From: RGIG3013 sp045538935
Lineage (GTDB): Bacteria; Bacillota; Clostridia; Oscillospirales; Acutalibacteraceae
Assembly (NCBI GenBank): GCA_045538935.1
Contig: JAZQEI010000016.1
Location: forward strand, 1 to 47,084
DNA length: 47,084 nucleotides
Direction of reading: 5' to 3'
Shown here: piece by piece, positions 17,348-24,679 of the stretch
Numbering within the stretch: the stretch's first letter is position 1
Layout of the letters: each line of letters starts with the position of its first letter
Translations under genes and position numbers: made by a program
The notes under the pieces: model-generated
Told to the model about the DNA's origin: nothing
The model's input: only the letters and a program-made list of their open reading frames with translations
Database searches by the model: none

Positions 17348-17533
17348 TTATTTTATCATAGTTTGTATTCCGTCAACAAAATCGCCCACGGCTTTCATTG
17401 CTTTGCTTGAGCCTTTAGATAAATGGTGAGTATCTTTCATAAGCATTTTTCCTGCAAATAACATTGCTGCACCTGCGGCAATACCAACACCCATACCTTT
17501 TGCAAAGCTTGAAAAATTAGATGATGACTGCAT
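17348..17533 (-). CDS. Small Gly/Ala-rich membrane protein, unknown
   Basis: A 61-residue protein that starts 8 nt after a perfect AGGAGG. A hydrophobic Gly/Ala-rich stretch near residues 11-28 (GMGVGIAAGAAMLFAGKML) could span the membrane once. It is followed by a short basic and polar tail, HHLSKGSSKAMK, and an amphipathic end. It resembles small YtxH-like proteins of Clostridia in composition only. The next gene upstream on the same strand (Gx transporter) ends 60 bp before it. Function unknown; coding status is supported by the ribosome site and a terminator right after it. Confidence 0.65.
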   Translation of the reverse strand: MQSSSNFSSFAKGMGVGIAAGAAMLFAGKMLMKDTHHLSKGSSKAMKAVGDFVDGIQTMIK

Positions 17534-17593
17534 AACATAAACCTCCTGCAATTTGGTATTTATATTGTTACCAAATTGTTTAGGAATATAAGA

Positions 17594-18079
17594 TTATTGC
17601 TTTTTTATTCTTTGGTAAATTAAATTTGAGGCAGTGCCAGTTAAAAGTCCACAAATTGCGCCACAAAGTATAAGTATTGGTAGATAGTATAAAACCGACC
17701 AAGTGCCCATAACAAAACCGGCAATCAAAACTTGACCAATGTTATGAAATACTGCCGCTACAATGCTAATACCTATAATGCTTAAATGTTTTGATTTTAA
17801 GAGCAAAACCGAAATCAACATACTAAGTGTGGCACCGCTTATTGCAAATAGTGCTGCCATTGGCCCTGAAAACAAAAGCGTGCTAAGCAAAATTCTTGTA
17901 AGGTTTACCGCTATAGCAGATTTATACTGTTTTAAAAAAACAAGAAGTAAAACAATAGAGTTAGCAAGTCCGAGTTTTACACCAGGTGCTATGTAGTCAA
18001 AAGACACCAAATGCTCTATAAATCCAAATATTAGTGCTAATGCAGTAAGCAATGAGCAATATGCAATTTTTTTAGCCAT
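17594..18079 (-). CDS. Gx transporter / heptaprenyl diphosphate synthase component I family
   Basis: A 161-residue integral membrane protein with about five hydrophobic segments, of the family annotated as Gx transporter or heptaprenyl diphosphate synthase component I. A conserved-looking polar stretch, PGVKLGLANSIVLL (33-46), is typical. It is 8 bp downstream of the NusG-domain-II gene and shares its divergent promoter region with apbE. As I recall, the pair of these two families corresponds to genes called eetB and eetA in loci for flavin-based extracellular electron transfer. Here that suggests a role in exporting or anchoring a redox cofactor or quinone part; this is inference. Confidence 0.8.
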   Translation of the reverse strand: MAKKIAYCSLLTALALIFGFIEHLVSFDYIAPGVKLGLANSIVLLLVFLKQYKSAIAVNLTRILLSTLLFSGPMAALFAISGATLSMLISVLLLKSKHLSIIGISIVAAVFHNIGQVLIAGFVMGTWSVLYYLPILILCGAICGLLTGTASNLIYQRIKKQ

Positions 18080-18087
18080 ATTTACAC

Positions 18088-18402
18088 CTACTGTATCTGT
18101 ATAATTACCTTATTTGGTAAACAAATTATTGTTTCGCCACGTTTGCTAATTGGCGATGTTTTAAAACAAACTTTATCCGGACAGTCGGCGTGGCTAACAA
18201 GGGCTTTGCCGTCTTGAATAAGTATGGTGTTATGTTCTAAAACAATTTGTGTATTTGTGTTTAATGGGTATTCGCCGTATGTTTGATTGTTTTGTTTTAT
18301 AATAACTGTTTTGCCGCTTGGTGCAAAAACAAACAAACCTGCAATTAAGCATAGAGAAACGGCAATTATACAAATAAAAAGTATAACATCACCTTTTTTC
18401 AT
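18088..18402 (-). CDS. NusG domain II family protein, membrane-anchored
   Basis: This 104-residue protein has one N-terminal membrane segment (about residues 6-27) followed by a small beta-rich domain exposed outside, of the NusG_II family. It includes the paired cysteines of DCPDKVCF (about residues 73-80). I placed the start at the ATG 18402, 6 nt after AGAGG; the longer frame from 18426 lacks a site. It precedes the Gx transporter gene by 8 bp and diverges from apbE. The combination NusG-II, Gx transporter and ApbE recurs in Firmicutes and points to extracytoplasmic flavin or redox work. Confidence 0.82.
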   Translation of the reverse strand: MKKGDVILFICIIAVSLCLIAGLFVFAPSGKTVIIKQNNQTYGEYPLNTNTQIVLEHNTILIQDGKALVSHADCPDKVCFKTSPISKRGETIICLPNKVIIQIQ

Positions 18403-18433
18403 ACGGCACCTCTTTAAAACAAACATTTTTAAT

Positions 18434-18442
18434 AGTATAACA
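18434..18442 (-). promoter_or_regulatory. Extended -10 promoter of the NusG-II / Gx operon
   Basis: On the minus strand TGTTATACT forms an extended -10 element, 32 bp before the start codon at 18402. No clear -35 box is seen, which extended -10 promoters tolerate. Confidence 0.4.
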
Positions 18443-18446
18443 CATC

Positions 18447-18475
18447 TTTACAAAAAAGAAAAGTTACTATATAAT
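18447..18475 (+). promoter_or_regulatory. Sigma-A promoter of apbE
   Basis: TTTACA (18447-18452) and a perfect TATAAT (18470-18475) are spaced 17 bp apart. The expected transcription start, near 18482, leaves only about 9 nt before the ATG, so the message would be almost leaderless. Confidence 0.65.
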
Positions 18476-18490
18476 CAACTTGGTGATTTT

Positions 18491-19450
18491 ATGTTAAAAA
18501 AAACAACTACAATGTTACTGTTAATTTGTATTGTTGCATGTTTGGGCGGTTGTAGTAGCGCACCTTTAAATTCAACAGGATTTATGTTTGATACTGCTAC
18601 AGTAATTACTGTTTACTCTAACAAAGATACTTCTGCAGCGGATAACACCATAAAGTATTGTGCAGAATTTGAAAATATTTTAAGCGCTACAAACGAACAA
18701 AGCGAACTTTACAAACTCAACAATGCGCAAACTTTAACTGCATCGGAACACATATTAAAAAACATACAAAAAGCCGAGCAATACAGTGTTTTATCGGGCG
18801 GTGCGTTCGATATTACCATTAAACCCGTAAGCAGTTTATGGGATTTTAAAAAAGCAACTATACCTACCAATACGGCGATCAAAGAAGCACAAAAGCTTGT
18901 AGATTATAAGAAAATAAAAACAGATGGCTCAAACATATCTTTAAATGGCACACAAATAGATCTTGGCGGAATAGCTAAAGGATATATTGCCGATATGGCG
19001 AAAAAGCATTTAAAAGAGCAGGGCGTAGGCAAAGCAATTATTAACCTTGGCGGAAATATTGTTGCATTTGGAAAAAAGTATGATATAGGTATAAAAATGC
19101 CGTTTAGTAATCATATAAGTGCAGTTTTAAAAATACAAGATAAAGCCGTATCAACGTCGGGAACATATGAAAGATGTTTTATAAACGAAGGAAAGGTGTA
19201 TCATCATATAATTGATGCACACACCGGATATCCAGCCGACACAGGCATTGATTCTGCAACGATTATTGCTGAAAATTCAATTGATGCCGATGCATTGTCG
19301 ACGGTATGTGTGTTACTGGGAAAAGAAAAAGCCTTAGAACTCATTAATAAAATCGACGGTGTAGAAGTAATACTCATAGACAAAGAGGGAAAACTTTATA
19401 CAAGCAACGGCGTAAAACATATAAAGGATAATATATATACGGTAGAATAA
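18491..19450 (+). CDS. apbE: FAD:protein FMN transferase, lipoprotein
   Basis: This 319-residue ApbE-family enzyme covalently attaches FMN, taken from FAD, to threonine of target proteins outside the cytoplasm. The N terminus is a lipoprotein signal with lipobox LGGC, lipidated C21 followed by SS. The mature part has the family's GGIAKGYIAD motif, the glycine-rich NLGGN segment and the C-terminal DALSTVCVLLG region. I chose the ATG at 18491, which gives the proper signal peptide; an in-frame start at 18287 lies across the divergent genes. The neighbouring NusG-II and Gx genes fit a small flavinylation module. No FMN-binding acceptor domain is in the window. Confidence 0.93.
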   Translation: MLKKTTTMLLLICIVACLGGCSSAPLNSTGFMFDTATVITVYSNKDTSAADNTIKYCAEFENILSATNEQSELYKLNNAQTLTASEHILKNIQKAEQYSVLSGGAFDITIKPVSSLWDFKKATIPTNTAIKEAQKLVDYKKIKTDGSNISLNGTQIDLGGIAKGYIADMAKKHLKEQGVGKAIINLGGNIVAFGKKYDIGIKMPFSNHISAVLKIQDKAVSTSGTYERCFINEGKVYHHIIDAHTGYPADTGIDSATIIAENSIDADALSTVCVLLGKEKALELINKIDGVEVILIDKEGKLYTSNGVKHIKDNIYTVE

Positions 19451-19456
19451 AATTTT

Positions 19457-19500
19457 AAAAACCTCCTATACTAGTAATGATCAAAGTATAGGAGGTTTTT
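19457..19500 (+). terminator. Strong hairpin after apbE that also holds the next gene's ribosome site
   Basis: A perfect 16-bp stem (19457-19472 with 19485-19500) closes a 12-nt loop and runs into TTTTTT, a classic terminator for apbE. Its 3' arm includes AGGAGG (19490-19495), the ribosome site for the ATG at 19504. Readthrough transcripts would therefore carry that site in a paired state. Confidence 0.85.
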
Positions 19501-19503
19501 TAT

Positions 19504-19689
19504 ATGATAGAAAAAGAATTAGGTTCTCTTCCAACCGGTTTTGCTGTTGCTCTAGCTCGGGACGAAAAAGCGCTAAAGCGCTTTTCTGAGATGACCGATG
19601 CAGAAAGAAGAAGCGTTATAGACGGAATAAACACACTACATTCAAAACAAGAAATAGCAGAATATATAAGCAAAATAACAACTATTTAA
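19504..19689 (+). CDS. Small cytoplasmic protein of unknown function
   Basis: A 61-residue acidic, helical protein with no membrane segment, starting 8 nt after a perfect AGGAGG. It contains a charged core DEKALKRFSEMTDAER. Sequences of this kind are common as orphan small genes in Clostridia, but I know no function. The ribosome site lies in the 3' arm of the apbE terminator hairpin, so its expression may be limited. Its last 8 bp overlap the end of the convergent FkbM gene. Confidence 0.6.
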   Translation: MIEKELGSLPTGFAVALARDEKALKRFSEMTDAERRSVIDGINTLHSKQEIAEYISKITTI

Positions 19690-20734
19690 CTGCAATTATA
19701 TTTGTTTCCCAAGCGGGTATATACGGCTGGTGACGTATGTATATTTTGTAGCATTCATTAAGCTCTAAAATTTTTAGTGGCAACTCAAAAAAATCGTTGG
19801 TCTTATGATATGCACTTACCAAAAGGGTGGGTGCATATTTTTTTATAATATTACTGCACCCCAAAAGCGCTTCTGACTCACAGCCCTCTACATCAAACTT
19901 AATATAGGTTGCTTTCTTACAAATGTCATCAACCTTAGCGGTTTTTATTAAATGTCCACTATTACATAAAAACGGGTTGCGGCCGCCTTTTTCGGAAATA
20001 TAAGCGTTTTTAGAGCTATCAAAAGCTGCCTTGTTTACAAGATTTATGTTTTTTAAACTTAAATTTTCCACCTTTTCGGTAAGCTTTTTAAAGTTTTTTT
20101 CGGCCGGTTCAAATGCGGTTATGCTTGAATATTTGTTGTGAGTTACTGTTAGAAACTCATCAATGGTATCTCCGTTAAATGCACCTAAATCTATGTAATC
20201 TTCATTGTGGGCAAGAGCAATTATGTTTTCAAAAATTTCGTTTCTGTCGGTACTGCATTGGTGCAAATACTGGTATTTACCGCTAATTTTATAGTTTAAA
20301 AGATTTTGGTATGTGAATTTTGATTGTTCATCGGCCAAAAGACTGTAAACTTTTTCGATTTTATCTTTGTTTTCGTTAAAGGTTTTTGGAGTAAAAATAT
20401 CTATATCAAAAAGCGGAACCTCAGGTGCTAAAACCTCGTAATGTTCGTTTATTTGGTCGATTTTTTTAAGCATATCGTCCCTAAAACAAGCGAACGTAAG
20501 CAAGACAATGCAGTTGTCGTATTTTGATAAAATATCGGAGTATTTTAGAACCTTATAGCCTCTAAAAATATGCCCGCGAACATATTCATCACTGGCAAAA
20601 ATATCGCATACCTTTATGCCAAATTGATTACAAAGGTCTAATATTTTATCTGCACCATTGCCCATTCCGTAAAGCACAATGGGCAATTTTTCGTTTAATA
20701 ATCTGTCCCAAATAAACTGTTCTTTAATTTCCAT
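19682..20734 (-). CDS. FkbM-family methyltransferase
   Basis: A 350-residue protein with two parts. The first 120 residues form a Rossmann-like domain with LYGMGNGADKIL (21-32), as found in sugar-nucleotide or CheY-like heads fused to such enzymes. The C-terminal part (about 175-350) is an FkbM SAM-dependent O-methyltransferase with the loop YIDLGAFNGDT, the acidic residue in AFEPAEKN and the KFDVEG motif. Such proteins often methylate surface glycans. It precedes no glycan cluster here; the next gene upstream on this strand is a polysaccharide deacetylase 23 bp away, so the two may be cotranscribed. The ribosome site is poor. Confidence 0.85.
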   Translation of the reverse strand: MEIKEQFIWDRLLNEKLPIVLYGMGNGADKILDLCNQFGIKVCDIFASDEYVRGHIFRGYKVLKYSDILSKYDNCIVLLTFACFRDDMLKKIDQINEHYEVLAPEVPLFDIDIFTPKTFNENKDKIEKVYSLLADEQSKFTYQNLLNYKISGKYQYLHQCSTDRNEIFENIIALAHNEDYIDLGAFNGDTIDEFLTVTHNKYSSITAFEPAEKNFKKLTEKVENLSLKNINLVNKAAFDSSKNAYISEKGGRNPFLCNSGHLIKTAKVDDICKKATYIKFDVEGCESEALLGCSNIIKKYAPTLLVSAYHKTNDFFELPLKILELNECYKIYIRHQPYIPAWETNIIAVK

Positions 20735-20757
20735 TTTGTTTATTTATCTTTCGAAAA

Positions 20758-21762
20758 TTAATTGTTTACACCATGGTGAAAACCGTACGATTCGGTGGTA
20801 AGCGCTTTGAATTCATAGCCCATATCAGATAAGGCTTTTAAAATATCCGGTAAGGCCTTTACTGTAGTTGTTTTGCCCGCGGCATCGTGAAATAATACGC
20901 ATATAACTTTTTGGTTTTTGGCACCATTTACAACGTTGTTTACTATTTTAGAGGTTGCCACTTTTGCACCGGATGCGTCGGTGGAATCAACGTTCCAGTC
21001 AAAATATGCGTACCCCATAGATGGCAATAATTTTGTAAGTCGGGTCATTATGCCTTTGTTGAATTTGCTGGCTGTATTGCTGCTACCACCAGGGAATCTT
21101 GTAATCATAGATTTTTTACCTGTGTAGCTTTCTACTGTGGCAGAAATTTTGTTAAGGTCAGCTAAAAAAGCGTCCTCGCTTGCATAGATTGTTTCGTAAT
21201 CGTGCACATTAGCGTGAAGCCCTACAGCATGGCCGGCCTCGTGAATGTTTTTAATATATTGTGTTTTGCCTGAACCTATAACAAAGAATGTTGCTTTGGC
21301 ATTATACTCGGCCAAAATGTCTATTATTTTAAGGGTATTGTCTGATGGACCGTCGTCAAAGGTTAAATAGCACACCTTACCTTGTTCGGTAGGTGTGCTG
21401 TTGTTTTTAGATGTAGAAGTGTTAGAGTTTTTATTAGAGGTTGGTGTATATTTTAGTGCGCTGTTTTCTTTTTTGAGTGAAGAATTTTGGCTTTGTAAAT
21501 TTGAGTTTTCTTGCTTTAAACTGTTATTTTGACTTTCTAAATCGCTAACCGATGATTTTAACGATGCATTTTCTTCTTCAGCTGAAGAAAGTTTATCACT
21601 CATTTGACCGTTTTCTGAGTTCTTTTGTTCAATTTGTGATTCAAGTTCTTTGTATTTGTTGTTACCGCCCACGGCAGTAATACCTAAAACAACACAAAGT
21701 ATTGCAAGTACAAGTATGATTGCGGTCATTACAATGCCGGATTTAGAATTTAGAAAGTTCAT
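20758..21762 (-). CDS. Membrane-anchored polysaccharide deacetylase with coiled coil
   Basis: This 334-residue carbohydrate esterase family 4 enzyme removes N-acetyl groups from peptidoglycan or another cell-wall polysaccharide. It has an N-terminal membrane anchor (about 9-31), a coiled coil rich in Ser, Asn and Gln (37-105), a Ser/Thr/Asn linker (106-127) and a NodB domain. The NodB motifs are TFDDGPS (134-140, D136 and D137), H183 and H187 in HANVH as metal ligands, RFPGG (222-226), DWNVD and the LFHD histidine. I chose the ATG at 21762, 7 nt after AAGGAG; the longer frame from 22020 runs back through tspO. Confidence 0.92.
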   Translation of the reverse strand: MNFLNSKSGIVMTAIILVLAILCVVLGITAVGGNNKYKELESQIEQKNSENGQMSDKLSSAEEENASLKSSVSDLESQNNSLKQENSNLQSQNSSLKKENSALKYTPTSNKNSNTSTSKNNSTPTEQGKVCYLTFDDGPSDNTLKIIDILAEYNAKATFFVIGSGKTQYIKNIHEAGHAVGLHANVHDYETIYASEDAFLADLNKISATVESYTGKKSMITRFPGGSSNTASKFNKGIMTRLTKLLPSMGYAYFDWNVDSTDASGAKVATSKIVNNVVNGAKNQKVICVLFHDAAGKTTTVKALPDILKALSDMGYEFKALTTESYGFHHGVNN

Positions 21763-21826
21763 TTTAAAGCTCCTTTGTGTGAATAAAATAAAAATTGTTT
21801 TCATAGACTTAGTAGGGGGTGAGGAT

Positions 21827-22300
21827 ATGAGTATAAAATTAAAACCGTTAATTGTTAGTATAATCATACCGCTTGCAGTAGGTGGCATTTCGGCACTTGT
21901 TAGCATGAACGGTATGCAAGATTTTGAAAGAATAAATAAACCGCCGTTATCTCCACCGGGTTGGCTTTTCCCAGTGGTATGGAGTGTTTTATATATACTA
22001 ATGGGAATAGCGTCGTACATTGTTTACACAAAGCGCAAAACCGACAAAAGAGTCGATTCCGCCTTAAGTTATTATGCGGCGCAACTAGTGTTTAACTTCT
22101 TTTGGTCTATAATATTTTTTAGACTTGATGCATATCTGTTTGCGTTCATTTGGCTAGTTGTACTGTGGATACTTATACTAATTACAACGCTCAAATTCTA
22201 CCAAATATCAAAACCCGCAGGGTATTTAATGATACCGTATTTGTTATGGGTAACCTTTGCCGGATACTTAAATTTGGGCATTTATATTTTAAACAAATAA
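21827..22300 (+). CDS. tspO: TspO/MBR family membrane protein
   Basis: A 157-residue protein with the five transmembrane segments of the TspO/peripheral benzodiazepine receptor family, which bind porphyrins and affect their turnover. The family motif KPPLSPPGWLFPVVW appears at 38-52, and the Trp/Phe-rich FNFFWSIIFF near 89-98 marks the ligand pocket. The start at 21827 follows a purine-rich site; an upstream in-frame start at 21650 overlaps the divergent deacetylase gene. It is a single gene in the window, with no tetrapyrrole genes nearby, so its partner is unknown. Confidence 0.9.
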   Translation: MSIKLKPLIVSIIIPLAVGGISALVSMNGMQDFERINKPPLSPPGWLFPVVWSVLYILMGIASYIVYTKRKTDKRVDSALSYYAAQLVFNFFWSIIFFRLDAYLFAFIWLVVLWILILITTLKFYQISKPAGYLMIPYLLWVTFAGYLNLGIYILNK

Positions 22301-22375
22301 TCTTGCAATTAATTGTATATTAAAAGTTTAATTTTGTCAAATATAGTTATTGGCTTAAAAGGATATTATATATAT

Positions 22376-22410
22376 AGCAAAAAACTCCGCTACTAGCGGA
22401 GTTTTTTGCT
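22376..22410. terminator. Bidirectional terminator between tspO and tRNA-Leu
   Basis: A 35-bp perfect palindrome with a single central base (22393) has six A on one arm and six T on the other. It ends the tRNA transcript on the minus strand immediately after the CCA end, and can end tspO on the plus strand. Confidence 0.9.
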
Positions 22411-22497
22411 TGGTGCCGGTGGTGGGACTCGAACCCACACGATGTTGCCACCAACGGATTTTGAGTCCGTCACGTCTGCCAATTCCATCACACCGGC
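22411..22497 (-). tRNA. tRNA-Leu (anticodon CAA)
   Basis: An 87-nt class II tRNA with a long variable arm, including the encoded CCA end. The acceptor stem GCCGGTG pairs fully with CACCGGC, and the T arm is GTGGG-TTCGAGT-CCCAC. The anticodon loop CTCAAAA sits in a 5-bp stem and reads anticodon CAA for the codon TTG. It is monocistronic, with its own promoter and terminator. Confidence 0.97.
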
Positions 22498-22516
22498 ATT
22501 TTTAATCAGTGCTACA

Positions 22517-22545
22517 ATTATACACAAGTATTTTATAAAAATCAA
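22517..22545 (-). promoter_or_regulatory. Promoter of tRNA-Leu
   Basis: On the minus strand TTGATT (22540-22545) and a perfect TATAAT (22517-22522) are 17 bp apart, ending 20 bp before the tRNA 5' end. Confidence 0.7.
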
Positions 22546-22685
22546 GTGCTTTTAGGTAATTTTTATTTGGTTTATGCTTTTTAAAGGTTTTACTTGTTTT
22601 TACAAGACGGTATGTATCTGTACAAGATCATAGTAGCAGAAGTTTTTACCGAATATTTATTTATATAATATTATTATATTATCAC

Positions 22686-22714
22686 TTGCAAAATGGTGCA
22701 TTGTAGGTTATAAT
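22686..22714 (+). promoter_or_regulatory. Promoter of the miaB-mutS-mutL operon
   Basis: TTGCAA (22686-22691) and a perfect TATAAT (22709-22714) are spaced by 17 bp, about 80 bp before the miaB start. The rest of the 300-bp gap between tRNA-Leu and miaB (22498-22796) shows only the two promoters. Confidence 0.65.
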
Positions 22715-22796
22715 AAACTAGTTATATTGGGCGCACTAGGTTTACATTGAATATTGTTACAATTATTTGTAAAACAAACCGTGCAAAATTACCCTT

Positions 22797-24215
22797 ATGA
22801 TAGGACAGAACAAATTGAACACACATCAACTTGAAAATACATATCCGACCGAGCAAATACAATACTCTAATAGGGTTAGTACTCTTCTTTTTGGGTATTA
22901 CGAGCATAAACCAAAAGCATTTGTTCAGACTTATGGTTGCCAACAAAATGTTAGTGATAGCGAACGAATTAAAGGTATGCTAAAAAATATGGGCTATACT
23001 CTTTGTGACAGTGCAGACGAGAGTGACTTTATACTTTTTAATACCTGTGCCGTACGTGCTCACGCAGAAGACAGAGTTTTTGGTAATTTAGGTGCTTTAA
23101 AACATTTAAAACGCCGAAATCCAAAATTAATTATCGCTGTGTGCGGTTGCATGGCTCAGCAAGAGTCGGTAGCAGAGCGTATAAAGAAAAGCTTTCCGTA
23201 TGTTAATATTGTTTTTGGTACACATGTAAAGCATCGTTTGCCAGAATTTGTTTATAATGTTATTGCTCAGTCTAAAAGAGTTTTTGAACTTAGCGAAAAC
23301 AACTCGGTAATAGAAGGTATGCCAATACACCGTGATGGTAATTTAAAGGGTTGGCTGCCAATAATGCATGGTTGCAATAATTTTTGCACATACTGCATAG
23401 TGCCATATGTTAGGGGAAGAGAACGCTCGCGCGACCCTGAGCAAATTTTGGCCGAGGCCAAACAAATGGTTAAAGACGGTTTTAAAGAAATAACTCTTTT
23501 GGGCCAAAATGTAAACTCATATGGCAAAGAGCCGAATTATGGAGTCAATTTTGCACAGCTTTTAAGACGCATTAATGACATACCCGGTGACTTTAGAATA
23601 AGATTTATGACATCGCACCCTAAAGATTGCACAATAGAACTCTTAGACGCTATGCGAGATTGCGAAAAGGTTGCAAAACACTTGCATTTGCCGTTTCAGT
23701 GCGGTAGCGATAAAATTTTAAAGGCAATGAACCGCCGTTATACTGCTAATGAGTATTTGGCTCTTATTGATGCAGCTAAAGAGCGTATGCCTGATATTTC
23801 ATTAACCAGCGATATTATAGTTGGTTTTCCGGGTGAAACTTACGAAGATTTTAAAAAGACAATAGACCTTATTCGCAAAGTTAGGTTTATGGCCCTGTTT
23901 ACATTTATTTATTCGCCAAGACCTAATACGCCCGCCGCTATTATGGATGATCCTATATCTAGGCAAGAAAAAGGCAAATGGTTTAGCGAACTTTTATTGG
24001 AGCAAGAAAAAATTGCCGGTGAAAACAGTACACGCTTTATAGGCAAAACCTTAAAGGTTATTTGTGACGATTACGGAACAGATGGTTTTATGCTTGGTCA
24101 TACCGATGGCAATGCGGTAGTAAAGTTTAAGGCCGATGAGTCGGTTTACGGAAAGTTTGTAAATATAAAAATAAATACCTTTGACGGCACGCTTATAGGC
24201 ACATTAACACAGTAA
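22797..24215 (+). CDS. miaB: tRNA-2-methylthio-N6-dimethylallyladenosine synthase
   Basis: This 472-residue radical-SAM methylthiotransferase adds the methylthio group to i6A37 in tRNA, completing the modification begun by MiaA, encoded further down the same run. The N-terminal domain has the auxiliary cluster cysteines C48, C84 and C118. The radical-SAM cysteines are C193, C197 and C200 in HGCNNFCTYC, and a TRAM domain closes the protein. It is preceded by a stop codon in frame and a poor ribosome site. Gene order miaB, ricA-like, mutS, mutL, miaA matches Bacillus and other Firmicutes. Confidence 0.95.
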   Translation: MIGQNKLNTHQLENTYPTEQIQYSNRVSTLLFGYYEHKPKAFVQTYGCQQNVSDSERIKGMLKNMGYTLCDSADESDFILFNTCAVRAHAEDRVFGNLGALKHLKRRNPKLIIAVCGCMAQQESVAERIKKSFPYVNIVFGTHVKHRLPEFVYNVIAQSKRVFELSENNSVIEGMPIHRDGNLKGWLPIMHGCNNFCTYCIVPYVRGRERSRDPEQILAEAKQMVKDGFKEITLLGQNVNSYGKEPNYGVNFAQLLRRINDIPGDFRIRFMTSHPKDCTIELLDAMRDCEKVAKHLHLPFQCGSDKILKAMNRRYTANEYLALIDAAKERMPDISLTSDIIVGFPGETYEDFKKTIDLIRKVRFMALFTFIYSPRPNTPAAIMDDPISRQEKGKWFSELLLEQEKIAGENSTRFIGKTLKVICDDYGTDGFMLGHTDGNAVVKFKADESVYGKFVNIKINTFDGTLIGTLTQ

Positions 24216-24238
24216 TAAATTTTAAGGAGTATATAAAA

Positions 24239-24640
24239 ATGGACGTTATTGAACAAACAAGAAAATTAGGACAAGCAATTCAAGAAGATGTTAGATATAA
24301 GGCATTTATGTCTGCTAAAAAAGAAAATGACGAGAATGCTGAACTTCAAGAACAAATAGGCCAGTTTAACATTTTCAGAATGTCTTTAGATGCCGAACTT
24401 TCTAAAGATGATAAAAGTGATGATAAAGTAAAGGAACTCAACGAAAAAATCCGTGAGGTTTATAACCAAATAATGTCTACCGAGAGTATGAAACGTTACA
24501 ACACTGCAAAAATCGGTATGGATCTTATGATGAACGAAATTAATACCTTAATAAACTTGTGCGCTGCCGGAGAGGATCCTCTTACAGCCGAGGCTTCCTC
24601 TTGCTCGGGCAATTGCTCAAGTTGTTCGGGTTGTCACTAA
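24239..24640 (+). CDS. YlbF/YmcA (RicA/RicF) family protein with cysteine tail
   Basis: A 133-residue, mostly helical protein of the YlbF/YmcA family. In Bacillus these proteins join YaaT in the RicAFT complex, which carries iron-sulfur clusters and helps RNase Y process mRNA. Helical family signature residues run through residues 5-105. The C-terminal tail has four cysteines in CSGNCSSCSGCH (122-133) that could bind a metal or cluster. It sits directly after miaB, as ymcA does in Bacillus subtilis, so RicA is the likelier equivalent, although the family alone does not decide between RicA and RicF. Confidence 0.85.
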   Translation: MDVIEQTRKLGQAIQEDVRYKAFMSAKKENDENAELQEQIGQFNIFRMSLDAELSKDDKSDDKVKELNEKIREVYNQIMSTESMKRYNTAKIGMDLMMNEINTLINLCAAGEDPLTAEASSCSGNCSSCSGCH

Positions 24641-24679
24641 TAAACTAAAACGCTAATAAATTTTAAAGGGGTCTAACAC

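Noticed and set aside
18287..18490. Longer N terminus for ApbE
   Set aside because: It would run through the divergent NusG-II gene and destroy the lipoprotein signal that begins at 18491.
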